Assembly (NCBI GenBank): GCA_903900705.1
Contig: CAIUOG010000110.1
Location: 62,001-126,000, forward strand
Source: an uncultured Acidobacteriia bacterium
Lineage (GTDB): Bacteria > Acidobacteriota > Terriglobia > Bryobacterales > Bryobacteraceae
Direction of reading: 5' to 3'
DNA: 64,000 nucleotides
Part shown: positions 27,697 to 36,457 of the stretch, in pieces
Numbering within the stretch: the stretch's first letter is position 1
Layout of the letters: every line of letters starts with the position of its first letter
Position numbers and translations under genes: made by a program
The notes under the pieces: generated by a model
The model's input: the letters and a program-made list of their open reading frames with translations, nothing else
Told to the model about the DNA's origin: nothing
The model's database searches: none

Positions 27697-28017
27697 TCAG
27701 GCGAGATGGAAGATCTCTTCGAGGCGGAACATGCCCTCGTCCGGTCGCCGCCCGTCGAGTTGCTCAAAAAACGGCGCCATGGAGGTCTGCCAGCGGGCAT
27801 TCACTTCGCGTTCCGCCATGCCGGCCAGCGCCGCGGCGAAATCCGGCGTTTCGAGATACCCCACCAGCAAACCATCCGGACGCAGGAACAACGAGTAGTT
27901 GTGCCAGCCGGTCTCTGACAGCGCCTGTTGCATATCGGCCCAGACGGACTGGTGACGCTCCCGATACTCATCGAGCTTTTCCGCCCGGACTTTCAGGAGA
28001 AAGCAGACTCTCTCCAT
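27697..28017 (-). CDS. rhaM: L-rhamnose mutarotase
   Basis: A 106-residue protein of the rhamnose mutarotase family, which interconverts the alpha and beta anomers of L-rhamnose ahead of isomerisation. Recognisable text includes VCFLLKVRAEKLDEYRERH, SVWADMQQAL, GWHNYSLFLRPDGLLVGYLE and the terminal RLEEIFHL. Length matches the family. Its ATG overlaps the TAA of the rhamnose isomerase gene (TAATG), so the two are translated together. Confidence 0.93.
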   Translation of the reverse strand: MERVCFLLKVRAEKLDEYRERHQSVWADMQQALSETGWHNYSLFLRPDGLLVGYLETPDFAAALAGMAEREVNARWQTSMAPFFEQLDGRRPDEGMFRLEEIFHLA

Positions 28018-29210
28018 TACGCGTAAGACGACACGGCCTGGGCGCGACCGGCGCGTTCCTCAATCACACGCTTCAGATAACCGCTCTCCCGGAAGGCCGC
28101 CAGCGGATTGGCCGCCAGACCCTTCGAACGACGCCATTCCTCAATCACCGGGCGGACGTCGCTCTGGAATGCCGACTGCAGACACTCCTCGGCGTCGATC
28201 AGGTTGCACTTGCTCTGTTCCGCCGCGAGCGTTGCGTGATCCACAATCGCGGCTTTGGCAAACAGCATCTGCGCCCGCATCACGGTCTGGATCATCTCTT
28301 CCGCCTTCGGCTTCAGGTTGTGGCTCTGGTCCACCATGAACGCGATGTCGGCGGGGCTGCCGGTCTCAAACTGATAGAGGCAGATCTCGTGGAAGATGCG
28401 GAAGATCTGATAGGGATCGATGGAGCCCAGCGTCAGATCGTCGTCCGCAAAGCGGCGATCGTTGAGATGGAAACCGCCCAGCATCCCGTCGTCGAGCAGC
28501 CAGGCAACAATCTGTTCGATGTTCTGGGTCTGATAATGATGCCCGGTATCGACGAGGACCTTCGCCTGGGGCCCGGCCGACTTCGCAAGCTGCAAAGCCA
28601 TGCCCCAGTCCGCAATATCGGTGTGATAGAAAGTGGGCTCAAACGGCTTGTATTCGATCAGCAGACGCTGATCGGGGGCGAGTGTGGCGTGTGCTGCGCG
28701 CAGCCCTTCTTCGAACCAGCGCTTGTGCTGCCGCATGTTGGCGGTGCCGGGATAGTTCGAACCGTCCGTGAACCAGGGAGTGATGTCCCGACTGCCGGCG
28801 GCCCTGGCCATTTCAATCGAATCGAGGATGTGGTCGAGTGACCGGGTCCGGATCGCCGCTTGTGGATTCGCGAGTGATCCGTACTTATAGTCCTGATCCT
28901 GAAAAACGTTCGGGCTGACGGAGCCGATGCGCACACCCAGGTCGCGCGCCTTTTGGGCCGCCGGGGCAGCGCTGGCAACACCGTCCGGAAAATCCCACAG
29001 GACATGGACCGCAACGGAGGGGCAGCAGCCGGTGAAGCGATTCACCTGTGCCGCGTCGGCCAGTTTCTCCTCAATGTTGCTGGCGGCGGAGGGATCGAGG
29101 AACTTCCCGAAACGCGTGCCGGTGTTGGCGAAAGCCCAGGAGGGGAGCTCAATCTGGAAGGTGTCCAGCGTGCGGAAGATGGCTTCTTCCTGCCGGTTTG
29201 TAAGAGACAT
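28017..29210 (-). CDS. rhaI: L-rhamnose isomerase (RhaI type)
   Basis: 397 residues from the ATG at 29210; the track ORF extends upstream without support. A TIM-barrel sugar isomerase of the Pseudomonas/Gram-positive RhaI class (TIGR02635-like), not the E. coli RhaA class. Key barrel segments are HVLWDFPDG, LIEYKPFEPTFYHTDIADWG (Glu and His metal/substrate region), VLVDTGHHYQTQNIEQIVA, and GGFHLNDRRFADDDLTLGS (His, Asp ligands). It converts L-rhamnose to L-rhamnulose, feeding rhamnulokinase encoded at 36-38 kb. A promoter-like TTCAAA-N18-TATAAA lies 76-105 bp upstream. Confidence 0.93.
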   Translation of the reverse strand: MSLTNRQEEAIFRTLDTFQIELPSWAFANTGTRFGKFLDPSAASNIEEKLADAAQVNRFTGCCPSVAVHVLWDFPDGVASAAPAAQKARDLGVRIGSVSPNVFQDQDYKYGSLANPQAAIRTRSLDHILDSIEMARAAGSRDITPWFTDGSNYPGTANMRQHKRWFEEGLRAAHATLAPDQRLLIEYKPFEPTFYHTDIADWGMALQLAKSAGPQAKVLVDTGHHYQTQNIEQIVAWLLDDGMLGGFHLNDRRFADDDLTLGSIDPYQIFRIFHEICLYQFETGSPADIAFMVDQSHNLKPKAEEMIQTVMRAQMLFAKAAIVDHATLAAEQSKCNLIDAEECLQSAFQSDVRPVIEEWRRSKGLAANPLAAFRESGYLKRVIEERAGRAQAVSSYA

Positions 29211-29285
29211 AAGCGGAGGTGTTACTGCCAGCTTAACCGATAACCGTCCGGGTGAGCGGCGCAATCGGGGTGAAGTGGGATGTTT

Positions 29286-29315
29286 TTTATAGCAAGACGC
29301 AAAAACAAGTTTGAA
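29286..29315 (-). promoter_or_regulatory. Possible promoter of rhaI-rhaM
   Basis: On the minus strand TTCAAA (29310-29315), an 18-bp spacer and TATAAA (29286-29291) form a plausible sigma-70 promoter for the rhaI gene. The half-site CGTTTCA (TGAAACG at 29332-29338 on the plus strand) lies about 16 bp upstream of the -35 and matches the core of the operator proposed for the other rhamnose promoters. Confidence 0.4.
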
Positions 29316-29380
29316 GAGGATTTCAGGCCCGTGAAACGCATACATTCCACGGCTGGAGTTTTGCAGAGCAACACGAAAAC

Positions 29381-29414
29381 AAAAACGCCGCCCGCTTGCG
29401 CGGACGGCGTTTTT
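29381..29414 (-). terminator. Rho-independent terminator of the large TonB-dependent receptor gene
   Basis: AAAAACGCCG pairs with CGGCGTTTTT, and the stem continues inside with CCGC/GCGG around a TTGC loop after one mismatch. On the minus strand the T-run follows the stem, 24 bp after the receptor stop. It separates the receptor from the rhaI promoter. Confidence 0.88.
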
Positions 29415-29438
29415 GGGTGTAACCGGTTGACCTCTGGC

Positions 29439-32400
29439 TTAGAACCGGAAGCGCAGGGTCATGGCCGCGTGACGCGCCTGAACCTGAGCACTGGTGATGG
29501 TGCCGAAGGTGGTGTTGGTGTAGTCCTTCAGCGCCGGAGCGGTGCAGGCACCGTTCACAGCGTTGCAGTTAATCGAGAGCGACGTATTCGGGTTGCCCGG
29601 ATTGAAGTGGTTGAAGACGTTGAAGGCATCCACTTTGAAGCTCAGGGTCCGAGGATGACCTTCACTGCCCAGGTTGATGCTCTTTTCCAGGCTGAGATCG
29701 AAGTTGATCAGGCCCGGGCCATAGCCAACGGTCGGCTGGGTGTTGCCGATACCGAGGGAGTTGACGCCCGGCAGGGTCCAGGCGGCAGGGTTGAAGTTGT
29801 ACCACAACTTCGGATCGGCGACGGCGAGAGAGGAGTTCGCACCGGTCCAGACCGAAGCCGGGGTGGCGTTGGCATCGAGGAACTCGTTGCCGCTCTGCTG
29901 GCAACGGAACGGCACGCCGCCGGTCGGAGTACCAGTCCAGTAGCCAATGGGAGCACCGTTGGCGCTGCAGCTGATGCCGTAACGCGCGCCGGAGTACATG
30001 GTCGTCACACCGGCGAAGTGCCAGTCGTTGAAGACCGTGCGGGTGACCAGGTTGTTCGCCCACTTGGTGATACCGGGGATGTCATAACCATAGTTCAGGT
30101 TCAGGGCGTGGGGACGGTTGCTGGTAACGTCTTTCAGCAGGTAATCGTTCACGAACTGGTTGCGGTTATAGGTGATGGTCTTCGACCAGGTGTAGTTTGC
30201 GCCCACCTGCAACTGCTTGCTGAAGCGGCGGTTAACGGAAACCTGGAGGGCGTTGTAGTTGGATTCGCCGTCCAGCGTGTAACCCTGGATGGCGCCCCAG
30301 TTGTAGCCGCCGGAGAGAGCGCGGATGAGGTTGGTCGAGTAGAAACCAGCCGTACCGCCGCTGCCGCTGGTCGGGTCAAGATACTTGCTGACCGGTCCGG
30401 GCGAGCCGTTGTTGGCGGTCGGGCTCCAGTCGGTGTAGGGCTTCACGGCGTTGAAGTCGATGCGGCCCTGGTTGAACTGGTTGTGCGCCACGTTGCCAAT
30501 GTAGGAAACGTCCATCACGAAGCCATGGCCAAGATCCTGCTGGACGCCGAAGCTCCAGTTGTAGGTGGCCGGGGGCTTGAGCGCGAGCGAACCACCGGTG
30601 GTGGCCTGCGGAGTGTAGACGGCCGGCGAACCGACGATGCTGGCGATGGAGGTATTCAGAATGATCGGCGCAACGAAGTTCGGAGGAGCGGCGATGGGGC
30701 CAACGCCGGCGCCGGTGGCGCCGATGGTGTCGACCGTGAACGAGCGACCGTAGAAGATGCCGAAGCCGGTGCGGATGGCGGTCTTACCGTTGCCGAACAC
30801 GTCATAGGCGAGACCGATACGGGGGGCAACCACGACGTTCGGGTTTCCGAACAGCATGGTCTGGGCAGTCTTGATGCCGGAGAACGGCAGACCGTTCTTC
30901 GGATAAGAAGCGGGGTCAAACGTGCCCTGCTGCGCGTACGGGTAGATTTTGCCGGTGATGGGGTTGATGGAAGCCTTGTTGGCGACCGGGCAGCTCACGC
31001 TGCCGCCGACAGGAACGGTGCAAGTCGGGTAAAGAAGCTGACCCGAATTGGCGCTGTAGGAAGCGGTGTCAAAGCTGCCGAGGGTCGCGCCCTGCGAACG
31101 AAGGGTTCCGATGAACTGGAACCGGACGCCGGCGTCGACAGTGAGCCGTTTGTTGAACTTCCAGGTATCCTGCACGAACCATTCCACCTGCGTATAGCGG
31201 GCGTGGTTGATCTGCTTCTTGTTGTCTTCGCCGTAGCCGTAGAGGTTGCCGGTGAGGAGGTTGGAGAAGGGATTGCCGGTGTCCACCGGGTTGCCAAGAT
31301 CGGAACCCACGTAGTAGGTGCCGGCCGTGTTGTACACGGAGTACACCGACACGTTGCGGGCTTCTTTTTCGATGTAGATGCCGCCCTTGACGGTATGCGC
31401 ACCCTTGATCCAGGTGAGGTTGTCGTTCAGGTTCTGCGCTTCGTCGGTACCGTCAAACGGCCAACGGCTGTCGAAGCCGAAACCGGGAAGGTTCGGGATA
31501 CCGGTCGGAGCAGACTGTGCACTGAAGCCGGAGGGCAGGCCAAAGTTGATCTGCGGCAGCAGGTTCAGGTAGTTGGCGCCGAAGAGGTTCGGCAGCTGCA
31601 GGGTGTTGCCGCCGGCGTCCTTCAGGGGCAACTGGCTGGCGGAGAACAGGCTCTGGTCAGTCGGGGAGTTGCCCTGATGGTTGCGGTTGATTCCCATGGT
31701 CAGTTCGTTGATCAGATTCGGACGGAAGGTGTGCACATAGGTCATGGCAGCGCCGGCCGAAGGATTGTGATAGCTGTGCGGGAACTGGCCCCAGCCGTCG
31801 CCGATCGCACCGAGGATGGCGCCGTAGCCGGCGTTCTCAAAGCGGTCCTGAATCAGGCGGACAAACATGGTGTCACGGGAGGTGACGTTATAGTCGACGC
31901 GCAGAATGCGGTCTTCGCGGGGCTGCGTGTTGGTGAACTGGAACTGCGAGTTGTACTGACGCGCGCCGGTCGGGTCATTGAAGTTCGGCAGCGGGAAGCG
32001 GGAGAGGAACGCAGCGCCGATGGGGCTGATGCGGCTGGTCGGAACTTTGTTGCCCGCGAAGCAGCCGGGGCCGCCGGCCGAGGTGCAGGCCGCGCCGGTG
32101 TTGGGGTCGCGGATCAGAATCGGAGTCCCATTGGTGTTGAAGGACTGCGAGAAGTCGCCCGCGCGTTCGAGGGCGGTCGGCATGGTGTAACGGTTCGGAC
32201 CGGCTGTGCCGTGGTTGTTCAGCTTGTCATAGGAGAAGAAGAAGAACAGGCGGTTGCGGTCTTTGTTGAAGCGGACGCCGGGAATGAGTACCGGGCCACC
32301 GATGGTGCCGCCGGGGTTCTGGTAGCGATACTTGGGCTTCACAACGCCGGTCTTGTTGTTGAAGAATTCGTTTGCGTTGAATTCTTCGTGGCGGAAGTCA

Positions 32401-33170
32401 TAGTAAGCCGAACCGTGGAACTGGCCCGTGCCGTTCTTGATGGTGACGTTCATCTGGCCGCCGTTGCGGGCACCGTATTCAGCGGTATAGTTCGAAACGA
32501 GCAGTTTCACTTCGCCGATTGCATCGGGGCTGGGTGAGAGCGTGCTGTTCATGGAGTAGTTGCCGGAGTCTTCGCTGACGATACCGTCGAGCGTCACGAC
32601 AACCTGGCCGTTCTGTCCACCGTTGACGGTCGGCGTGTCACCGCCCCATCCGCGGGAATCGTGATTGTTGAGATCCTGCACGCCAGGAAGCGTCTTAACG
32701 ATGGCCTTGAAGTCGCGGCCACGAATCGGCGTGTCGGCAATCTGCTGCAGGTTGACGTTCTGCGCGCGATCCGAGCTGTCCGTCGCAACGTGAGCCGCTT
32801 CCGCAGCCACTTCGATGGAGGTGGTTACATCACCGACCGTGAGCTTGATGGTGTGAAGATCGACGCGCTCCTGAGAGCTGATGGTGACGTTCTTCTGTTC
32901 GTAAGTCTTGAAGCCGGGCTGAACGATCTTGAGGCTATAGCCGCCGGGGATCATTGCGATAAATTCAAACTCGCCGTTCGCGCCGGTCTTGTATTCGCGG
33001 ACCTGATGCGAAACGTCGTTGGTGAGCTGGACAGTTGCTCCGACGATTACGGCGCCGCCGGAATCGACGACAGTACCGGACGCGGAGCCGGTCACAGATT
33101 GAGCGTTGGCCGCTGGCATCAAGGCCAGCAGCAGAAACATGAGAGAGAGAGCGATTCTGGTTAATTTCAT
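29439..33170 (-). CDS. TonB-dependent receptor with CnaB-like domain, rhamnose locus
   Basis: 1243 residues from the ATG at 33170, preceded by GGGGG. A signal peptide (ALSLMFLLLALMPAANAQ) leads into a carboxypeptidase-regulatory-like domain (GSASGTVVDSGGAVIVGATVQL ... MIPGGYSLKIVQPGFKTYE), a plug domain (TPIRGRDFKAIVKTLPGVQDL) and a very long outer-membrane barrel ending AMTLRFRF with a terminal Phe. Position between rhaI-rhaM and the rhaEW-lutC operon, and operator sites shared with that operon, suggest import of rhamnose-containing oligosaccharides. No SusD-like gene is present. Ends at a clear terminator. Confidence 0.9.
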   Translation of the reverse strand: MKLTRIALSLMFLLLALMPAANAQSVTGSASGTVVDSGGAVIVGATVQLTNDVSHQVREYKTGANGEFEFIAMIPGGYSLKIVQPGFKTYEQKNVTISSQERVDLHTIKLTVGDVTTSIEVAAEAAHVATDSSDRAQNVNLQQIADTPIRGRDFKAIVKTLPGVQDLNNHDSRGWGGDTPTVNGGQNGQVVVTLDGIVSEDSGNYSMNSTLSPSPDAIGEVKLLVSNYTAEYGARNGGQMNVTIKNGTGQFHGSAYYDFRHEEFNANEFFNNKTGVVKPKYRYQNPGGTIGGPVLIPGVRFNKDRNRLFFFFSYDKLNNHGTAGPNRYTMPTALERAGDFSQSFNTNGTPILIRDPNTGAACTSAGGPGCFAGNKVPTSRISPIGAAFLSRFPLPNFNDPTGARQYNSQFQFTNTQPREDRILRVDYNVTSRDTMFVRLIQDRFENAGYGAILGAIGDGWGQFPHSYHNPSAGAAMTYVHTFRPNLINELTMGINRNHQGNSPTDQSLFSASQLPLKDAGGNTLQLPNLFGANYLNLLPQINFGLPSGFSAQSAPTGIPNLPGFGFDSRWPFDGTDEAQNLNDNLTWIKGAHTVKGGIYIEKEARNVSVYSVYNTAGTYYVGSDLGNPVDTGNPFSNLLTGNLYGYGEDNKKQINHARYTQVEWFVQDTWKFNKRLTVDAGVRFQFIGTLRSQGATLGSFDTASYSANSGQLLYPTCTVPVGGSVSCPVANKASINPITGKIYPYAQQGTFDPASYPKNGLPFSGIKTAQTMLFGNPNVVVAPRIGLAYDVFGNGKTAIRTGFGIFYGRSFTVDTIGATGAGVGPIAAPPNFVAPIILNTSIASIVGSPAVYTPQATTGGSLALKPPATYNWSFGVQQDLGHGFVMDVSYIGNVAHNQFNQGRIDFNAVKPYTDWSPTANNGSPGPVSKYLDPTSGSGGTAGFYSTNLIRALSGGYNWGAIQGYTLDGESNYNALQVSVNRRFSKQLQVGANYTWSKTITYNRNQFVNDYLLKDVTSNRPHALNLNYGYDIPGITKWANNLVTRTVFNDWHFAGVTTMYSGARYGISCSANGAPIGYWTGTPTGGVPFRCQQSGNEFLDANATPASVWTGANSSLAVADPKLWYNFNPAAWTLPGVNSLGIGNTQPTVGYGPGLINFDLSLEKSINLGSEGHPRTLSFKVDAFNVFNHFNPGNPNTSLSINCNAVNGACTAPALKDYTNTTFGTITSAQVQARHAAMTLRFRF

Positions 33171-33196
33171 TAGCGGACCCCCTGAGATCCGGTTCC

Positions 33197-33208
33197 TGAA
33201 GCGTTTCA
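33197..33208. promoter_or_regulatory. LacI-like operator, receptor leader (second site)
   Basis: TGAAGCGTTTCA is a near-palindrome (10 of 12 positions symmetric) centred on CG, the form of LacI-family operators. It lies 26 bp upstream of the receptor start and about 30 bp downstream of the first operator at 33239-33250, about three helical turns away. Confidence 0.45.
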
Positions 33209-33238
33209 ATCCGGCGACAGACATGCCGACACGAAATT

Positions 33239-33250
33239 TTAACGTTTCAA
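33239..33250. promoter_or_regulatory. LacI-like operator at the receptor transcription start
   Basis: On the minus strand the site reads TTGAAACGTTAA. It begins 10 nt after the -10 box, placing it at about +4 to +15 where a bound repressor would block transcription. The half TGAAACG is shared with the sites at 33197 (as CGTTTCA) and 41492. Confidence 0.45.
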
Positions 33251-33260
33251 CATGCGTTCA

Positions 33261-33289
33261 GTTATATCACTTTTGTAAAGCTGTGTGAA
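33261..33289 (-). promoter_or_regulatory. Sigma-70-like promoter of the receptor gene
   Basis: On the minus strand TTCACA (33284-33289), a 17-bp spacer and TATAAC (33261-33266) match the sigma-70 consensus at 5 of 6 positions each. This is the best-matching promoter seen in the window. The predicted start lies near 33254, giving a leader of about 84 nt. Confidence 0.7.
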
Positions 33290-33361
33290 TCCCTCGGATC
33301 ACTTTTTTTCATGAGGCCTATCCGGAGACTGTTGGTATAAGGTAAATGGCGGACTTGCGGA

Positions 33362-33377
33362 CGTGCGTTTTCGCACG
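33362..33377. terminator. Small hairpin after the lut-operon cytochrome gene
   Basis: CGTGCG and CGCACG form a perfect 6-bp stem with a TTTT loop, 29 bp after the cytochrome stop. There is no T-run after it on the minus strand, so it is at best a weak terminator or an RNA-stabilising 3' hairpin of the rhaEW-lutC operon. Confidence 0.3.
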
Positions 33378-33405
33378 GAGGGTCACACCAGTGGTTGAGG
33401 CCGCG

Positions 33406-33669
33406 TTACCGGGACTTTTTGGGGAAGGCTTTGGCGAGGTAGTCGATGATCTCTTTGATCTGCTTCTCGTCCGCGGTGGCGCCCTTTTCCAGCATCTGGT
33501 CGACGATTTCCTTCCAGCCCTGCCGGTCATGGGCCATACCCGTTACCACCTCTGCGCCGTGACAATCTGTGCAGACTTTGATGAGCGTGGCTTTGCCCGG
33601 TCCGTCCGGAAGCTGATCCGCCGCCCAGGCGGAGGAACTCAGAAGCAGAACGGCGAGAAAAGTCTTCAT
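33406..33669 (-). CDS. Small monoheme cytochrome c
   Basis: 87 residues from the ATG at 33669; ten further track residues upstream lack support. A signal peptide (FLAVLLLSSSAWAA) precedes one CTDCH heme motif (KVCTDCHGAEVVTGM) and a short helical tail (TADEKQIKEIIDYLAKAFPKK). It belongs to the small periplasmic cytochromes frequent in Acidobacteria. It is the last gene after lutC on the same strand, so it may be part of the lactate oxidation unit; an electron-transfer link to LutABC is only inference because LutABC is cytoplasmic. Confidence 0.8.
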   Translation of the reverse strand: MKTFLAVLLLSSSAWAADQLPDGPGKATLIKVCTDCHGAEVVTGMAHDRQGWKEIVDQMLEKGATADEKQIKEIIDYLAKAFPKKSR

Positions 33670-33715
33670 GAAAGGGATTATCACATGAGCCGTTTTCACG
33701 GGAAATGGAGGAAGA

Positions 33716-34333
33716 TCACCCGACGATGATTACGTCCAGAGTACGAGGGCCGTGGACGCCTTTGACTCGGATCATCTCGATATCGGCGGTGGCGGAAGGA
33801 CCTGAAATGGTGGTCAGCGGGCGGGTGCGGTATCCGGACAGAGCACGGATACCCTCGGGCACGGTATCGACGACCTGATCGGCCCGTACCAGGCACAGGT
33901 GGTAGTCCGGAATCAGCGAGATGGCCCGGCGGCCCTCGTTCTTTCCGTGGCTCAGGATGATGGTGCCGGTGAACGCGATGGCCGCCGTGCAGGCGGTGAG
34001 CGCGCCTTCCGATCGATCGATCACCTGATAATCGAGCGCCTCATCCGGGATGAAGCGGAATCCGGCGGGCAGCCAGGCGGGTTCGATGGCCGGCGGCACA
34101 ATCAGACTCTGCTTGCCGCGGGCGTTAAGGGCGGCGGCGATGGCGTCGGGAATGCCCGCCTCGGTGCAGCGCGAAACGGTGGCGTTGTAGTCGACCAGAC
34201 GATCCGTGAAGAGTTCCAGGCGCTGCTCGCGGTCAAGCCCGAGCGTAGTGCGGTAGGCACGCGGCGGCGCGGGCGGGTCGACGGTCGCCTTGGCGCGGCG
34301 GATGTCGCGGAGGATTTCATTTTTCGCGCTCAT
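33716..34333 (-). CDS. lutC: Lactate utilization protein C (LUD domain)
   Basis: 205 residues from the ATG at 34333, which starts 1 bp after the stop of lutB. The LUD domain is recognised by the start MSAKNEILRDIRRA, a middle segment PAGFRFIPDEALDYQVIDRSEGALTACTAAIAFTGTII, and the end ISGPSATADIEMIRVKGVHGPRTLDVIIV. With LutA and LutB it forms the cytoplasmic iron-sulfur L-lactate dehydrogenase complex described in Bacillus. Here it would consume lactate made from rhamnose by the bifunctional enzyme encoded at the operon start. Confidence 0.93.
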   Translation of the reverse strand: MSAKNEILRDIRRAKATVDPPAPPRAYRTTLGLDREQRLELFTDRLVDYNATVSRCTEAGIPDAIAAALNARGKQSLIVPPAIEPAWLPAGFRFIPDEALDYQVIDRSEGALTACTAAIAFTGTIILSHGKNEGRRAISLIPDYHLCLVRADQVVDTVPEGIRALSGYRTRPLTTISGPSATADIEMIRVKGVHGPRTLDVIIVG

Positions 34334-34334
34334 G

Positions 34335-35729
34335 TTATTTCCGCCCCCCGGCCCACCATTCCCGGAAAGTCTCTTTCGGGACCACAGGCATGTCGCGGGC
34401 AGCGGACCACCCTGGCAAAGCGATGGCCTCCATGGGCTTATTGCCCAGCTGTACCAGCTTCTGCGCGACGCCGAGACGCTTTGAATCGGCAAACGTGAAG
34501 GCAGCCATGTTCATGCCGATGCGTTCCGTTTGCGGCGCATCGCCATTCTCCACGATCCGGCGGCGCAGATGGATCAGGATTTCCGGGATATTGATCTTCA
34601 CCGGACAGACTTCATAGCATGCGCCACACAGCGACGAGGCGTAGGGCAGTGATTGCGAGTGCTCCATGCCCTGCAACTGCGGGGTCAGGATGGCCCCAAT
34701 GGGACCGCTGTAAATGGAGCCGTACGCGTGACCGCCGGTCTGCCGGTAGACCGGACAGGTGTTCAGGCAGGCGGCGCAGCGAATGCAGTGCAGCGTCTCG
34801 CGCGACTCGCCGTCTGCCAGAACTTTGGTGCGGCCGTTATCGAGCAGGATGACGTGGAACTCTTTCGGCCCATCGCCGGGGGTGACGCCGGTCCAGATGG
34901 AGTTGTACGGGTTCATGCGCTCGCCGGTGGCGGAGCGCGGCAAAAGCTGCAGGAAGACTTCCAGATCGTCGAACGAGGGGATGATCTTCTCGATGCCAAG
35001 CATGGTGATCATCACGTCCGGCAGCGTAACGCACATGCGCCCGTTGCCTTCCGATTCGACCACGCAGACCGACCCGGTTTCCGCCACCGCAAAGTTCGCG
35101 CCGCTGAAGCCCACCTTCACGCGCAGGAAGCGCTCCCGCAGGTACTGGCGGGCGGCGGCGGCCAGGTCTTCCGGTTTGGAGCCCAGTTCCGTCAGCCCCA
35201 TGGTCCGCATGAAGAGTTCGCGGATTTCCGTTTTGTTCTTGTGCAGCGCCGGGACAACGATGTGCGACGGCTTGTCGTGGCCGAGCTGGATGATGAGGTC
35301 GGCGAGATCCGTTTCCCAGGGTGTAATGCCGGCGGCTTCGAGCGCCACGTTGAGCCGGGTCTCATCCGAGGTCATGGTTTTGACCTTGATGATTTCGGTC
35401 TGCTGATGACCCTGAATGATGCCGATGCTGATGCGGTTGGCTTCGTCCGCGTCACGCGCCCAGTGGACTTTGCCCCCGGCTTTCGTGCAGGCCGCTTCGA
35501 ACTGTTCGAGATAGGTATCGAGGTTGCGGAGAACGTTTTGCTTGATGGCGGCGGCGGAGTTCCGCAGGTCTTCCCAATCCGGCATCTCGCCCACCACGTT
35601 GGCGCGCTTGTTGCGAATGGTTTCCGTGGCGCGACGCACATTGGCGCGAACCTGTTTGTTGCCCAGCAGGACGTGCGCGGCCTTTTTGAAATCCGGCGCT
35701 TCGGCGGCTTCCCCGACGTGGATGCTCAT
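34335..35729 (-). CDS. lutB: Lactate utilization iron-sulfur protein B
   Basis: 464 residues from the ATG at 35729, which overlaps the end of lutA by 4 bp. An N-terminal LUD domain (about 60-290, including IIQLGHDKPSHIVVPALHKNK) is followed by two 4Fe-4S cluster motifs, CIRCAACLNTCPVYR and CGACYEVCPVKINIPEIL, and a short C-terminal region. It is the electron-transferring core of the LutABC lactate oxidation system. Gene order lutA-lutB-lutC is conserved with other bacteria. Confidence 0.95.
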   Translation of the reverse strand: MSIHVGEAAEAPDFKKAAHVLLGNKQVRANVRRATETIRNKRANVVGEMPDWEDLRNSAAAIKQNVLRNLDTYLEQFEAACTKAGGKVHWARDADEANRISIGIIQGHQQTEIIKVKTMTSDETRLNVALEAAGITPWETDLADLIIQLGHDKPSHIVVPALHKNKTEIRELFMRTMGLTELGSKPEDLAAAARQYLRERFLRVKVGFSGANFAVAETGSVCVVESEGNGRMCVTLPDVMITMLGIEKIIPSFDDLEVFLQLLPRSATGERMNPYNSIWTGVTPGDGPKEFHVILLDNGRTKVLADGESRETLHCIRCAACLNTCPVYRQTGGHAYGSIYSGPIGAILTPQLQGMEHSQSLPYASSLCGACYEVCPVKINIPEILIHLRRRIVENGDAPQTERIGMNMAAFTFADSKRLGVAQKLVQLGNKPMEAIALPGWSAARDMPVVPKETFREWWAGGRK

Positions 35730-36454
35730 GATGTCCCCTGGGAGGCGAGAATCTCCGCAATGTGGACGCACCGCACCCCGGCGTTGTTCCGGCTGAGGCC
35801 CCCGCCGATATGCATCAGGCAGGAGTTGTCACCGGCGGTGCAAATGGTGGCGCCGGTCTCCGCGATGGCCTGCATTTTTTCGTTGAGCATGGCGGCGGAA
35901 ACTTCCGCGTTCTTGATGGCGAACGTGCCACCGAAGCCACAGCACTGGTCGGCGTTCGCCAGCGGAATGAGTTTGATGCCTTTGACGGCTTCGAGCAGGC
36001 GCTGCGGGCGGTCGCCAATATGCAGCGCGCGAATGGAGTGGCAGGGCGTGTGGAGCGTGACGGTATGCGGGTAGGTTGCGCCCACGTCCGTGACGCCGAG
36101 CTTATCGATCAGCAGTTCGGTGAACTCGTAGACGCGCGGCAAAACTTCGGCCACGGCGGCTTCGAGCACGGGGTCGCCCGCGGCCATTTTCGGGTAGTGA
36201 TCGCGCATCATGGCCACGCAGGAGGCGGAGGGGACACAGATCACTTCGGCGTCTTTGAACGTATCGAGGAAGTGGCGCATAATGCCGACCGCCTCCGGGT
36301 AATAGCCGGTGTTGTAGTGCATCTGCCCGCAACAGGTCTGCGCCTGGCGGAACTCGATGGTGTGACCAAGGCGTTCCAGGACCGTGACGACGGCTTTCCC
36401 GGTTTCCGGAAAAAGCGAGTCGTTGTAGCAGGCGATGAAAAGCGAGATCAGCAT
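35726..36454 (-). CDS. lutA: Lactate utilization protein A (CCG domains)
   Basis: A 242-residue cysteine-rich protein with two CCG motifs, QTCCGQMHYNTGY and QCCGFGGTFAIK, typical of LutA/GlpC-type heterodisulfide-reductase-like subunits that bind unusual iron-sulfur clusters. It forms the LutABC complex with the next two genes and overlaps lutB by 4 bp. It begins 3 bp after the rhamnulokinase stop, which ties lactate oxidation to rhamnose catabolism in one transcript. Confidence 0.95.
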   Translation of the reverse strand: MLISLFIACYNDSLFPETGKAVVTVLERLGHTIEFRQAQTCCGQMHYNTGYYPEAVGIMRHFLDTFKDAEVICVPSASCVAMMRDHYPKMAAGDPVLEAAVAEVLPRVYEFTELLIDKLGVTDVGATYPHTVTLHTPCHSIRALHIGDRPQRLLEAVKGIKLIPLANADQCCGFGGTFAIKNAEVSAAMLNEKMQAIAETGATICTAGDNSCLMHIGGGLSRNNAGVRCVHIAEILASQGTS

Positions 36455-36457
36455 GGC

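Noticed and set aside
26000-27898. 632-codon plus-strand ORF opposite the PspA cassette
   Set aside because: It covers several well-supported minus-strand genes and contains no conserved motif.
29280-32537. 1085-codon plus-strand ORF opposite the large TonB-dependent receptor
   Set aside because: The minus frame has a signal peptide, CnaB-like domain, plug and barrel; the plus frame is a Val/Gly/Ala/Arg-rich shadow with no motif. It is caused by GC-rich third positions.
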